Origin: Chrysomallon squamiferum
Lineage: Eukaryota; Mollusca; Gastropoda; Neomphalida; Peltospiridae
Reading direction: 5' to 3'
NCBI GenBank assembly: GCA_012295275.1
Contig: CM022675.1
Span: forward strand, 9,660,193-9,702,692
Length of the DNA stretch: 42,500 nt
The translations under genes and the position numbers were made by a program. Of the stretch, positions 32,193 to 42,500 are shown in pieces; position 1 is the first letter of the stretch, and every line of letters starts with the position of its first letter. The notes beneath the pieces were generated by a model. It ran no database searches. It saw only the letters and a list, made by a program, of their open reading frames with translations, and was not told the DNA's origin.

Positions 32193-34126
32193 AGTTTAAA
32201 TAAAATTATATTTTAATAAAATTATATTTAAATAAAATAAGTAATCAAGGCTTATATCCCATTTCCTGTATTTTCAACTTTAGGGAATGGTGTTTTTTTA
32301 TAAATAAATAAAAATAGTAATTAATAAAAAAATCCCATGTTATTAAGCAAAAAGACTATCAGATAAAAATGTTCTTTTTTCACACCATCAGTTTATGAAC
32401 TGTATGGCTTGACACCCCATAGTCATAAATATTAAAACATGTTACGATACTGTTCAATGTTTATTCATTTAACATAATATTGCCCTCAGTGGACCATTTA
32501 ACAAACTGATACTAAAATTGGTGTTTGAAGTGAAAATATTTAAAATATTTGTTCAGGCAAAAGTATTAACAGGCTTTAGAGAGACAGATATTTATTTAGA
32601 ATTTAGCTACAGTGAATTTTCAGGTAACTTTTTATTTTATAAAAATAAATATTACTTTTATTTAAGTTACTACTGTACTTTGTTTTATTTTCATTTATTA
32701 TTTTTTTTTTTTAATTTATTATTTTGATTTTTGTTCTAACTACACCTGTATTTCATAGATACTAATAAACTGAAAATGTTTAATTTGACATCACAATTAG
32801 TACTTATTTTCCTTCCTTTTTCATTTATTCATTCATTCACTCTTTTTCTTCTTCCTTCTTCCTTCCATCAAAAATATTAATATACCAAACATTAATTTAC
32901 CAAAAATTACAGTATATATATAGTTACTCAATATTCACAATATTTTAACATTTTCACTATGCAAATATTTAACAATCTGAGAAACAAATTTTAAACAAAG
33001 AAAAGAAAATATATATATATATATATACACATCGCAATGCTAGAGCAGGTATTTTAAGAAGTCATTCATCTTACTAGTAGAATATTTCAAAGATCTTATT
33101 CATATACATTAACAGAGTGTGTTCCTTTTTTTCTTCTTTGTAAAATGGAATGGTTTTAAATGAATAATTTAAAATGACTGTTTCCATCTGTAACATGCTC
33201 TACTTTTAAGATGAGTAATGGCAGTTTTTCTCAGACATGACTGTCTGTCTCGCACAACGAAGGCGCTGTATATCATTCTCCATTCTAATCTGTATACAGT
33301 TAAAACTCCACGAAAGGCATGCTTTAACCCGGTAGACAAGTACCAGAACAAATTAAAAAAGCTTGGTTGCTGGCAAGAAAATAGATGATTATTAATTAAG
33401 CAGATACAAATTACAAAATTGACCCAGCTGCATATAATGAAGGATGGATGGACAACTAGATAGACAGACAAAGTTTATCACTATATTAAAAATTAATGTT
33501 TAAAAGCACCTAAAATGTTTTAATATTAAAAAAAAAAAAAAAAATTTAAATATCGTACATATTCGTTATATAAATTATATATGAAAGGTAACATATTGCC
33601 AATACATGGTCTATTGTTACTGATTAAGTAGCAACAGATTTTTTGATACACCTTCCCACAGACAATTATGGGTAATGGCTGGAACAGGCAATGGCCCATA
33701 GTGTTCAGTAAAAAGTATTGATCTAGTGATCTAACATACCTTAACCGTTCCACCAAGTTCCAGCAGAGTCCAAATACATATGTTTTTTTAAAAGTTAAAC
33801 ATTAATGCAAAAATTATTTAGGGTGTTTGATATTATTTACTTAATTTAAAACAAAAAAAATTCTTTACTTTTTCATTTATTTATTTTATTTTAAATTCAC
33901 AAAATAACTTTTATGATTAAAATGAATGAATTCAGTTACAAAGGTTTACTTGTATTTTGAAACACATTCTGTAAGTACATTTACTAAATGATTTTGTATC
34001 TGAGTTGGGAAATAAATAAGAATAAATAAAATATTTAAACTCAATTAAAAGTAAATAACATTCAATAAATATTTAAAAACTAAAATCTCTATTGCTAAAA
34101 GATTCATTTGCATTTATATTTTATCT

Positions 34127-34160
<34 letters not shown>

Positions 34161-34490
34161 AAAATAAATAATATAAAAGTTTCATTATCGCAAATAATAA
34201 TGCATGACTCCTGCATCGAAGATCGGGGATCCATTATTAAAATTAGGAACGCAAACATGTGATTCTAAAAATAAATATTAAAAGGCTTAGCCTTAAAAAA
34301 AAAGAAAAAAGAAAGAAAATTATGAAAAACTCTATGAATAATGTATTAATAAAACGTGCGTCAGTTATTAAGTACGCGAGCAAGAATCCTGAACACGATT
34401 TATAAAATTATATGAAATACAAAAACTAAGAGAAGGGAGAATGATAGAGGGGGGGAATAAAACAAATATGCTTTTAAAACAATCTTCAGT
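31760..34490. other. Intron 1, distal part, AT-rich
   Basis: Contains a compound (TA)n(GA)n tract at about 32111-32191, an (AT)n run about 33011-33027, poly(A) about 33530-33544 and (AAT)n about 34128-34152. 33170-33480 and 33590-33780 are moderately complex but show no recognised motif or exon. Confidence 0.7.
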
Positions 34491-34504
34491 GGTAGAAAAC
34501 TAAC

Positions 34505-34829
34505 CTCCTGATAGCGAATAACCTGCTTGTCAAAACGCAAATTCACTTTTAAAACACTTTCTTTTGTCAAACACAAAGTTCTCCAGTGCATTCCGCTAAC
34601 TCCACAACTAACTCAACAACTTTCTAGATGCAAAGTACACGAAGCCGACATGATTAGATTAGTTCGGGCACTTTTTGTAGTTCGCTTTCTTGTTTCGGCC
34701 CGAGTTTTATCGGAGGTCGCCGACTTTACCATCACCTCGCAAAAAAGTACAAGCGCTGTGCTGGAATGCGCGAGGTAGCTGACCTAATTCCACGAACAAA
34801 GAACTTGCGATAGTTAAAAATATACTTAC
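34505..34829 (-). other. Alternative extension of the first exon with a second possible donor
   Basis: Minus-strand CAGGAG|GTTAGT at 34505/34504 is a usable donor 325 bases beyond the stronger one at 34830. If used, the first exon would be longer. The sequence between is more complex and GC-richer than the intron proper (several CpGs). Its open frames on either strand (60-83 codons) have no recognisable motif. Confidence 0.3.
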
Positions 34830-34935
34830 GAAACATTTATGAAAAGGTATAATTCCGTTCTCCCCTCGAACACACCTAAGTTTATGCAAAATCCAGTGCC
34901 AAATACTACTTCATGTGCCCTGCTTTAAAAGATGG
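34830..34935 (-). other. Candidate 5' non-coding first exon
   Basis: A strong donor (TTTC|GTAAGTATA) at 34830/34829 lies about 100 bases downstream of the YY1-type promoter motif. The coding gene needs a non-coding upstream exon, because exon 1 opens with a splice acceptor and an in-frame stop. This is the best candidate in the window. The segment contains short upstream ATGs (for example ATG AAG TAG). The transcription start is inferred, not seen. Confidence 0.5.
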
Positions 34936-35015
34936 CGGTGAAATCCGAGCCCGTGACGTAAGCGAAATCAACAATGGGTAGACCCCCGGAAGTCTCACAC
35001 AAAAAGCCCGCCAAA
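34929..35015 (-). promoter_or_regulatory. TATA-less promoter with E2F, ETS, CRE/ATF and YY1 motifs
   Basis: In minus-strand order: TTTGGCGGG (35015-35007, E2F), ACTTCCGG (34993-34986, ETS), TTACGTCA (34961-34954, CRE/ATF), CCGCCATCTT (34938-34929, YY1, in the orientation often found at transcription starts). All lie within 87 bases in the most CpG-rich stretch of this part of the window, just upstream of the candidate first exon. The order and packing strongly resemble housekeeping-type animal promoters. Plus-strand ACCAG|GTATGA near 35037 leaves a divergent transcript possible. Confidence 0.65.
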
Positions 35016-35099
35016 CTCTCACACATACCTTGGACCAGGTATGAATGGGGGACACTATAGTAGCAGACGTACGTTTGTCGCATTGTCTCGTCGGCGTTC

Positions 35100-35747
35100 C
35101 ATTATTCGTAATTAATAGCTGAAGAACAAGGGTGATTCAAAAGAAGAACAAACAAAAAATAAATAAATAAAATAATATAAACTAATACATAATATATAAA
35201 CAAAAATTCTAAGTTTATTAATAACTAATATACAGTATTAATTATTAAAATTCTTACTAAATTTTAGCTCATTTATTAGTTTATTACAATTGTTATTCCA
35301 TATATTCTACGTATGTTCATACTTAATGTTACATGTATGTATACTGTATGCTTTTATGTTTCAATATACAAATAATATAATCATAGACAAATAAATATCT
35401 TTTAATTTATTAAATATGTTTGTATGTACATTTGTATTTGGATTTGTATGTATGTATGTATGTATGTATATGTGTATGTTTGTATTATGCGTGTATGTAT
35501 GTGTGCATGTATATATGTACGTATGCATGTGCATGTATTTGTGTGTATGTGTGTGTGTGTGTGTGAGTGTGTGTGTATGTGTGGTATATGTTTATCGAGT
35601 AGTAATTAATATTCTAGTCTGGCAGACGACAGTCCAGGCTTGAGATGCATGGCCAGGAAAGGCATGTTTAAACCTTTAGTTGATTATGGTTTATTTTACC
35701 TATACCTAGAATTATTTATTGATTTATTTATTGATTTATTTATTGAT

Positions 35748-35792
<45 letters not shown>

Positions 35793-36360
35793 TTAAATTA
35801 ATGATAATTCTGGTGTCGTTACTTAACAGTGGTTGGAACGTAATATTGGGTTGAAACAAAAGTTTGTATTGTTTTTTTTTTTTTTTTTTAAACACGTTAT
35901 TCATTTACACACATGTCTGAACTATTACATATATACATATTCTGAAAATTAACAAACTGCACATCTATCTATCTATCTATCTTTTTCTCCTTTGATAATT
36001 CTAATGAAAATTGTTAATGGATTTTTATCTTTATTATTATTGTTGTTGTTACAATTTAAAATATTCTTCTGATCGTTATTGTTTTAATTCTACTTATTAC
36101 TACTTCTACTACTTACTACTACTACTACTACTGCTATTAGTAATACTATGACTTTGGTTATAAAATGTTTGTTCGTTTTTATTTTTTATTTATTTAATTA
36201 CTTACTTATTTAATTTTATTTAACTGTTTCTTTCCTCACACGTTTCCATTTTCCATTTTTATGTTTTAACACTAAAAATTGTTAACTTTAATCAAAGATA
36301 GTCGTTCCATGAAAAATTAAAAATATTAAAAATAAAAAAATAAAAAAAATAAAAGATAAA
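35100..36360. other. Upstream flank, microsatellites
   Basis: AT-rich, then TATG/TG-rich sequence 35410-35600, (ATTT)n 35715-35755, (TTA)n 35756-35792, poly(T) about 35870-35890, (CTAT)n about 35964-35982, (ACT)n about 36105-36132. No gene is supported. Confidence 0.8.
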
Positions 36361-36389
36361 ACGTCTATGTATATTTTTACCAATATATG

Positions 36390-36560
36390 TCAGAGTTCAA
36401 GTGCGAACAACCGGTAATATTTAATTACCATGGCCTAGTATAACATCCGCCAACTTCTTAACTAATCGTCTGCTCGCTAAGTACACTCCATATCACACCG
36501 CGTTCATTCACTAGCACCTAGTCACGCAGTATCTTCTTCTACCTGACGATGTAGTTCCTA
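36390..36560. other. Non-repetitive patch in the upstream flank
   Basis: About 170 bases of mixed sequence (for example CGAACAACCGGTAA, ACATCCGCCAACTTC, CACTAGCACCTAGTCACG) between AT-rich blocks, about 1.5 kb upstream of the promoter. No frame or RNA signature was recognised. Confidence 0.3.
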
Positions 36561-36663
36561 AAACATCTCTGCAGTATTTTGTTTCATTTAGATTGATATG
36601 AAATTAAATGATTCATAATTATGGGTTTAAGTATTTAAATAATGAGGATCAGAATATTTTGAA

Positions 36664-36849
36664 CATTTTGATATATTTTATTTTATTATTATTTATTTTT
36701 TTTTTTTTTTTTCTGACACCATCGTCAGACACATCTGCCAGACGAGATTCTGAAAGCGACAGAAATGATTGTTGAGATTAAAAGAGAGATATGGAAATAG
36801 TAGCTCGAAAGAAAGAAAGAGCAAAACTGTGAAAAAGAAAGAACGACTG

Positions 36850-36945
<96 letters not shown>

Positions 36946-37110
36946 AGCGCTGTATGGTACAGCAAATCCAGATTAAACTAAATGGACCGCTGTTTTCCCA
37001 GACCAAAATACTAATCCATGGCCATTAGTTTCGGTTGGAAGAATACGATGTTTACAGAAAGAAAAAAAAAGGGGGAAAAAAAAAAAAAAAAAAAAAAAAG
37101 GTAACACTGA
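36664..37110. repeat. Poly(T), 86-base (GA)n and poly(A)
   Basis: Poly(T) about 36693-36711; (GA)n, nearly perfect, about 36853-36940; poly(A) about 37076-37099. The R/E-, S/L- and F-rich frames are translations of these. Confidence 0.95.
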
Positions 37111-37296
37111 ACAAAAACCATAGGTGTCCCTGTTTCTTTCGTCTTTAAGCCTATTAAACTTAAATATGTTATTATTTAACACTAACGATAAGGCGTTTTA
37201 AGTTTGCTCTGTTTTTCTTGTTCTCAAAACAATCCATTTCCTTCTGATAACAGTCGCACTTAGACAACAATGGAAGAGTACACACCAAGCCATTTG

Positions 37297-37310
37297 GCGC
37301 CCCCTACTGG
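37297..37310 (-). promoter_or_regulatory. Perfect CTCF core motif
   Basis: Minus-strand CCAGTAGGGGGCGC matches every position of the commonly used animal CTCF core (CCASYAGRKGGCRS). It lies about 2.3 kb upstream of the promoter in a short non-repetitive patch (37240-37340). A single motif match does not prove occupancy. Confidence 0.5.
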
Positions 37311-37344
37311 ATTATCCGCGTAGGACTTTACGAGTTCAGCTAAT

Positions 37345-37773
37345 TAGAATTATCTACGTTGAAATACAGGGTGGGGGGTGGAGTTGAGTATGTAAGATTT
37401 ATTATTGTCTTTCTTTCCCACCCCTATGCTTTATAAGTTAATAAAATGAATATTTGTTTGAAGACGTTGGAAAATATTATAAATTAAAGATGGAAGATAT
37501 GAAACCGTTCTTCTATACTTTTCTTTTTGATTTAAAAAAAAAAAAAAAAAGCCCACTGTGGTTAATCTATGGATTAAGCCTAGTGATTAGCAGGAAACAG
37601 TATTTTATCTGAACCTTCCCATAGTTAGTATCGCACATATAACTATTTTTCATATCGAACGATTTAACGTTCATTGCTCTGTGAAAGTTTTGTAAACTTA
37701 TCAAGAACAATATCAATTTAAAATCTTCATCATCATCATTATTAACGTTGTTGTTGTTGTTCTTATTATTAAC

Positions 37774-37805
<32 letters not shown>

Positions 37806-38754
37806 GCTGTTCTTGTTATTGTTCTTATTGTTATTATCATCCTCATCCTCGTTATTGTTGTTGTTGTTGTTATTATTAATTTTTTTTTTTTTTACCTCTT
37901 CTACAAATCTCATTTCTTCCTATGTGTGTGTTTTGTATGTCTGTGTGTGTTCGCGTGTGTGTTATGATATTATGCATGTTCGCATTTTAATAAAGGACAT
38001 CACGTTTTGAATCAAGAGGTCATCGTCTTTATCATAGCATATCAGTGATGTTTTTCAGAGGATATTTTCAAAACGTGAACCCACGCACGTACGCACCAAC
38101 TTTCTGCAAGTGCATACATGTGTGTTTATTTAGGAATGTTTTGTACATCCGTCCATCTATCTGTTGATGCATAAATCTACACATATGCACACAAATCGAA
38201 TATATATATATATATATATAAAGACATATATATTTATATATTAAAGACAGTCGAATATATATATATATATTCAAGACAAAACTGGATTGGAGACGTTCCG
38301 ATTAAAACAATATCCAATTCATACAAAAAAATTACGTTAGCCCAAAAGGGACCTCTGCATAGTTCTGATACAAAATGTGTAAATTTTATGACGTCGTATA
38401 TACCATGTGATAATTAAATAAACTACTTCTGAATGAAGATAAGATAAGAGGGTATAGTAAACGATAATCTTTTGTTTTTAGAAATCCCGTTAATCCGCAA
38501 GAAACATGACACAAATCCTATTAATCTCCTTCTTTTTTATGATAATGTAATCGGAACTGAAAGATTGAAAATGTCCCTCACGGCTGTAATAAAAATGTCT
38601 ATAATATATTGTCTTGTTCACGCGTCCAGGTATTGTTATATGACTTCGTATTTTATGAGTGTTTTACTTATATATTTAGTTAAAGGGGTTGGAGTTGTGA
38701 CGTAATGGATAGAAAGGGGAAAAAAAATGCATCATGTGCATTAACCATAGTGCA

Positions 38755-38785
<31 letters not shown>

Positions 38786-38918
38786 GAGAAGAAAGAATGA
38801 ATATAAGAGAGAATGAGGAACATATAAAGAAGGTAGAAAGTTATTACATATCTCTCCCTTTTTTCTCATCTCTCTCTCTCTCTTTCTCTCTATCTGTCTC
38901 TCTCTCTCTATCTGTCTT

Positions 38919-38953
<35 letters not shown>

Positions 38954-39115
38954 GTCTCTGTCTCTCTCTCTCTCTCATCACATGCAGGTCTTTTCTCTTT
39001 TTTTTTCTTTTTTCCCTCCATATCTTCAGAACTGTTTTTATTTTCAAATTAAAAATGTCAGACAGTTAAAAACAGTAATATTTAAATTTCAAATTAATTA
39101 CATGGTGGATCATAT
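37345..39115. other. Upstream flank, microsatellites
   Basis: Poly(A) 37533-37549, (TTA)n with GTT blocks 37735-37880, poly(T) 37880-37892, (AT)n arrays 38200-38221 and 38253-38270, (GA)n 38753-38783, (TC)n-rich 38868-38980. 38280-38700 is moderately unique without a recognised feature. Confidence 0.8.
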
Positions 39116-39290
39116 TTGTTTAAAGTAGATCCATGGCCGCGATAAACTTTGTGTCCGAGAGCAAAGACCCAGTCGTTTGTGTGTATTTGTAATTATTAGC
39201 GCCGACTGTTCATACCTTTATTTATCTGTAGCGTAAGTTTGTGCTTGTTAAACTTGAAAATTTGGCGTCATTAAAATGGTTTCTTTATTC
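39116..39290. promoter_or_regulatory. Non-repetitive patch with homeobox-type words
   Basis: About 175 bases (ATGGCCGCGATAAACTTTGT, GTAATTATTAGCGCCGAC, AAATTTGGCGTCATTAAAAT) unlike the flanking arrays. It is an enhancer-like or unique patch; there is motif-level support only. Confidence 0.2.
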
Positions 39291-39435
39291 ACGCAAGCAA
39301 ACAAACAAACAAACTTTTATAGGTGATGATAAAAAATGAAAAAGAAAACACACGCACACACACACACAAAAAAACCACACTCAAAAAAAGACCACTACAA
39401 CAAAACACAAGACAAACAAAGAAATTTAATTGCGA

Positions 39436-40290
39436 GTTGTGATGATGATAATAGTTGTAGTAGTGGTAGTATGATGATAATAGTCGTAGTAGTGGTAGTG
39501 ATGATGATAATAGTGGTAGTGATGATGATGATAGTCGTAGTAGTGGTAGTGATGATGATAATAGTGGTAGTAGTGGCAGTGATGATGATGATAATAGTGG
39601 TAGTAGTGGTAGTGATTATGATGATAGCGGTAGTGATGATGATAATAGTGGTAGTAGTGGTAGTGATGATGATGATAGTGGTAGTAGTGGTAGTGATGAT
39701 GATGATAGTGATAGTAGTGGTAGTGATGATGATGATAGTGATAGTAGTGGTAGTGATGATGATAATGGTGGTAGTAGTGGTAGTGATGATGATAATGGTG
39801 GTAGTGATGATGATGATAGTCGTAGTAGTGGTAGTGATGATGATAATAGTGGTAGTAGTGGCAGTGATGATGATGATAATAGTGGTAGTAGTGGTAGTGA
39901 TTATGATGATAGCTGGTAGTGATGATGATAATAGTGGTAGTAGTGGTAGTGATGATGATGATAGTGGTAGTAGTGGTAGTGATGATGATGATAGTCGTAG
40001 TAGTGGTGAGTGATGATGATGATGTAGTGGTAGTGATGAAGTAGTGGTAGTAGTGGATGATGATGATAGTGGTAGTAGTGGTAGTGATGATGATGATGAT
40101 AGTCGTAGTAGTGGTAGTGATGATGATAATAGTCGTAGTAGTGGTAGTGATGATGATGATAACAGTGGTAGTAGTGGTAGTGATGATGATGATAGTAGTA
40201 GAAGTCGTAGTGATGATGATAATAGTCGTAGTAGTGGTAGTGATGATGATAATAGTGGTAGTAGTGGTAGTGATGATGATAACGACCATG
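39436..40290. repeat. Large GTAGTGGTAGTGATGATGAT minisatellite
   Basis: An 850-base array of units made of GTAGTGGTAGT plus GATGATGAT(A/G)ATAGT, mostly 27-33 bases, with deletions and expansions. All periods are multiples of three over long stretches, so one plus frame reads S/D/G-rich (GSSGSDDDDS), another V/I/M-rich, and the minus frames T/I- or H/Y-rich for up to 290 codons. The absence of splice context and the pure triplet origin argue against a gene. A few units near 40005-40060 shift the frame. Confidence 0.9.
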
Positions 40291-40329
40291 TTCATCACAG
40301 ATAAAAGACATTGTTATTTATTTTTAACA

Positions 40330-40665
40330 CAAAAACAACAACAACAATAATAATAATAATATATATTAAAGTTTACAGACAAACTCTAATAATAACAATA
40401 ATAATAACAATAATAATTATAGTAATAATAATAATCATTATTTTTATTATTATTATTATTGCTACTACTACTACTACTACTACTACTATAGAAGCAATTA
40501 AAAAAGAAAAATGTTTCTTTGGCTTAAGATTTTTCAGACGTTCATCCGTAAATTTGTGTCTATATGTATGTTTTAAATATCAATAACAAATATATAAGTA
40601 AAGTGAAAAATGAATAAATAAATAATAACTGCTGCTGAGGAGAGAAATTAAAATATATAATAACC
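40330..40665. repeat. CAA/AAT/ACT trinucleotide tracts
   Basis: (CAA)n and (AAT)n about 40335-40360, AATAACAAT arrays to 40460, (ACT)n about 40462-40488, then AT-rich DNA. Confidence 0.85.
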
Positions 40666-40785
40666 ATCCCACTCAACTGAAAAGAAAAGAGCGCGTCTTT
40701 CCAAGGGCGGCAACTCTTTACGCTCTATTTATTCAATAATCTTTTTACGTTCTGAAGATAAAATAAAGATAAAACGATCTTGTTG

Positions 40786-40835
<50 letters not shown>

Positions 40836-41050
40836 AGACTCACTGATAAAGAAAGACAAGGTTTTTCGTTAAATGGCCGCTTTATGGTTTATCAGTCAAG
40901 CATCTTCAGTTTCCACTTAACCTAAATGTTACAGAAAGCTAGGACGTAGTGCCCTGTGTTACTTTAAACACTTAACATAACCACTTTGATCTTAGACCTC
41001 GAATAAGAACTGTTAACTAACAAAGCTAAATGACCTCGCTATAGGGTAAT
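40665..41050. promoter_or_regulatory. Non-repetitive upstream island split by a (CA)n tract
   Basis: 40665-40770 and 40835-41045 are mixed-composition sequence, interrupted by (CA)n at 40789-40833. Words include GCGCGTCTTTCCAAGGGCGG, ATGGCCGCTTTATGGTTTAT (CDX/HOX-like TTTATGG) and CCACTTTGATCTTAG (a TCF/LEF-like CTTTGATCT core). There is no frame or splice support. It is an enhancer candidate by composition only. Confidence 0.25.
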
Positions 41051-41072
41051 AATAATAATAATTATGATGACG

Positions 41073-41136
<64 letters not shown>

Positions 41137-41323
41137 TGACGATAATAATAATAATAATAATTTTAATAATAATGACAGTTGTAGTAGTAATAGTAGGAGT
41201 ATTAATAGTAGCAATAACTGATAGCAGCTGTAGCAATAGTAATAGTACTAACAATAGTGGTAGTAATAGTAATAGTAAAAATGAGGGGAAAAGGACATCA
41301 TGGTGAAACTGGTTAAAAGTTTG

Positions 41324-41416
<93 letters not shown>

Positions 41417-41420
41417 TGTC
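41051..41420. repeat. (AAT)n with GATGAC interruptions and an 85-base (GA)n
   Basis: (AAT)n 41047-41180, with the interruption ATGATGACGATAAT occurring twice (41062 and 41132); AGT/AAT triplets to 41280; (GA)n 41329-41414. Confidence 0.95.
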
Positions 41421-41866
41421 TAAATGCTTTATTAGAGAATTGATATTCAGTGCAGAGAAAGATTCAAGTTTTGAAAGAAGCGTTGCTGATGATGATGACA
41501 ATGATGCAGCTGTCGTTGTTTTATTTTATTCTGTTGTGATTTGAAGACGGAAAGGTCCTAGGATCAAATTTCAGCACTGGTTCAAATAACATAAGACAAG
41601 CACAATATTATTTTTTTTTATTTTAATAAATTTGTTTAGAAATAAAAATGTCATTCGTTGTTTTGTTAGTAATAGTATGAAAATGAAATAACAAGAATCT
41701 AAAATAATGCAAAACAAATCTGATTACAAAATGAAATAATAATGGCACTAATAACAAGAACAACAACATTAACAAACAATCTAAAACATAAATAAATTGA
41801 GAATGAATTTGGAATAAATAAGCAAATAATTATGCAAAATTAAGTTCAATAAAGAAAAATAATAAT

Positions 41867-41952
<86 letters not shown>

Positions 41953-42227
41953 ATTATTTTATTTCAAATAGAACAAAAGCTCTGAAAGACTGAGCCACAG
42001 TAAATTTGTAAAATTTAACTATTAAAGTGCATGTATTTAAAGTACATGTGTTTAAACACAAGAAAAAGTGATCTCATAACAATATCCTATCTTTTAGCGA
42101 GAAGAATGATTTCATGAAAAAAAATGCAACATTAATAGACTTTATTTTCTCCACGTACTTTCAGTAATAATCATTATAATATGAAGATTTTTTCTTTAAT
42201 CTTTCTTTTTATTGCTTTCTTTTCTTA

Positions 42228-42284
<57 letters not shown>

Positions 42285-42500
42285 TAATTAATTAATTTAT
42301 TTATTTATTTATTCTGGGAAAGAAATTAATAATTTTACAGCAAAAAATGTTTTCTATGTTACTAGATAATGATCCTTCTTTCGCTTAAGCGAAAATACTT
42401 CAGAAATGACATTATTACGAAAACGAATATCGATTATTTTTTTGTTACGAGTCACGTGATTCAAAGTTTTTGAATCCAAGGATTTGTACCAGCTGCACTT
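41421..42500. other. Right flank: AT-rich, (GA)n, (ATT)n, short palindromes
   Basis: (GA)n 41871-41947, (ATT)n 42228-42281. A 16-bp perfect palindrome TTTCGCTTAAGCGAAA lies at 42379-42394 and a palindromic E-box TCACGTGA at 42452-42459. No gene is supported to the window end. Confidence 0.75.

Noticed and set aside
33169-33756. 100- and 76-codon minus-strand frames in intron 1
   Set aside because: No motif, no splice-site pair in phase with the gene, and AT-rich codon content typical of chance frames.
34527-34889. Frames of 60-83 codons on both strands near the promoter
   Set aside because: No recognisable motifs. The region is better explained as promoter plus 5' non-coding exon.
39336-40350. 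A possible CRISPR array or a secreted acidic repeat protein in the GTAGTGGTAGTGATGAT array
   Set aside because: Units are directly adjacent without unique spacers, vary in length, and consist of triplets only. The host is a eukaryotic intron-bearing genome. No start, splice or signal context exists for a protein.

Overview
This window looks like AT-rich nuclear DNA from an invertebrate animal, probably a lophotrochozoan such as a mollusc. That is an inference from three things: long introns full of di- and trinucleotide arrays, short tRNA-derived SINE-like elements, and glutamine-rich coding exons with CAG/CAA tracts. No mitochondrial, viral, bacterial, rRNA, CRISPR or plasmid signature was seen. 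Almost every long open frame in the window is a translated microsatellite or the shadow of a real exon.

One protein-coding gene can be supported, and it lies entirely on the minus strand (transcribed from about 35.0 kb down to the left edge). A CpG- and motif-rich, TATA-less promoter lies at about 34.93-35.02 kb (E2F, ETS, CRE/ATF and YY1 sites within 90 bp). It is followed by a candidate non-coding first exon with a strong donor at 34830. The coding exons, with matching splice phases, are 25095-24927 (start codon at 25076), 7944-6144, 4968-3848, 3403-3291 and 245-132, with a possible short terminal exon at 39-1. Together they give about 1,100 residues. The order is a short N-terminal block, an acidic hydrophobic patch (about 89-124), long low-complexity S/P/Q/G/M-rich sequence with several polyQ runs and one polyA run, and a conserved-looking globular C-terminal region (about 935-1062). 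That region contains the string HPLFPLL, which is also the signature of the MEIS/PREP (MEINOX) domain of TALE homeodomain proteins. No homeodomain is visible. The protein looks like a nuclear co-regulator, possibly a homeodomain-less partner of PBC/TALE factors. I do not recognise a named orthologue.

Exon 7944-6144 carries a one-base reading-frame break near 7120. Splice-phase arithmetic across the exon requires exactly one missing base, so it is an assembly/sequencing indel, a real frameshift allele, or a recoding site.

Layout by region: 1-3290, 3' exons and an intron made of a composite AATAT satellite, a 75-80 bp minisatellite and a (TG)n(CG)n tract. 3291-7944, the three large exons with short introns. 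7945-24926, a 17-kb intron holding a tandem duplication of the splice-acceptor region, two or three non-repetitive islands that look regulatory, a hairpin-rich trinucleotide minisatellite (22.26-23.15 kb), and one dispersed repeat present in two copies. 24927-25095, the start exon with a four-codon upstream ORF overlapping the start codon. 25096-34829, a first intron with islands containing perfect palindromes, a 65-bp tandem repeat and two tRNA-derived SINE-like elements. 34830-35050, promoter. 35050-42500, upstream flank: microsatellites, a perfect CTCF core match, several complex islands and a large GTAGTGGTAGTGATGAT-type minisatellite (39.43-40.29 kb). No second gene could be supported there.
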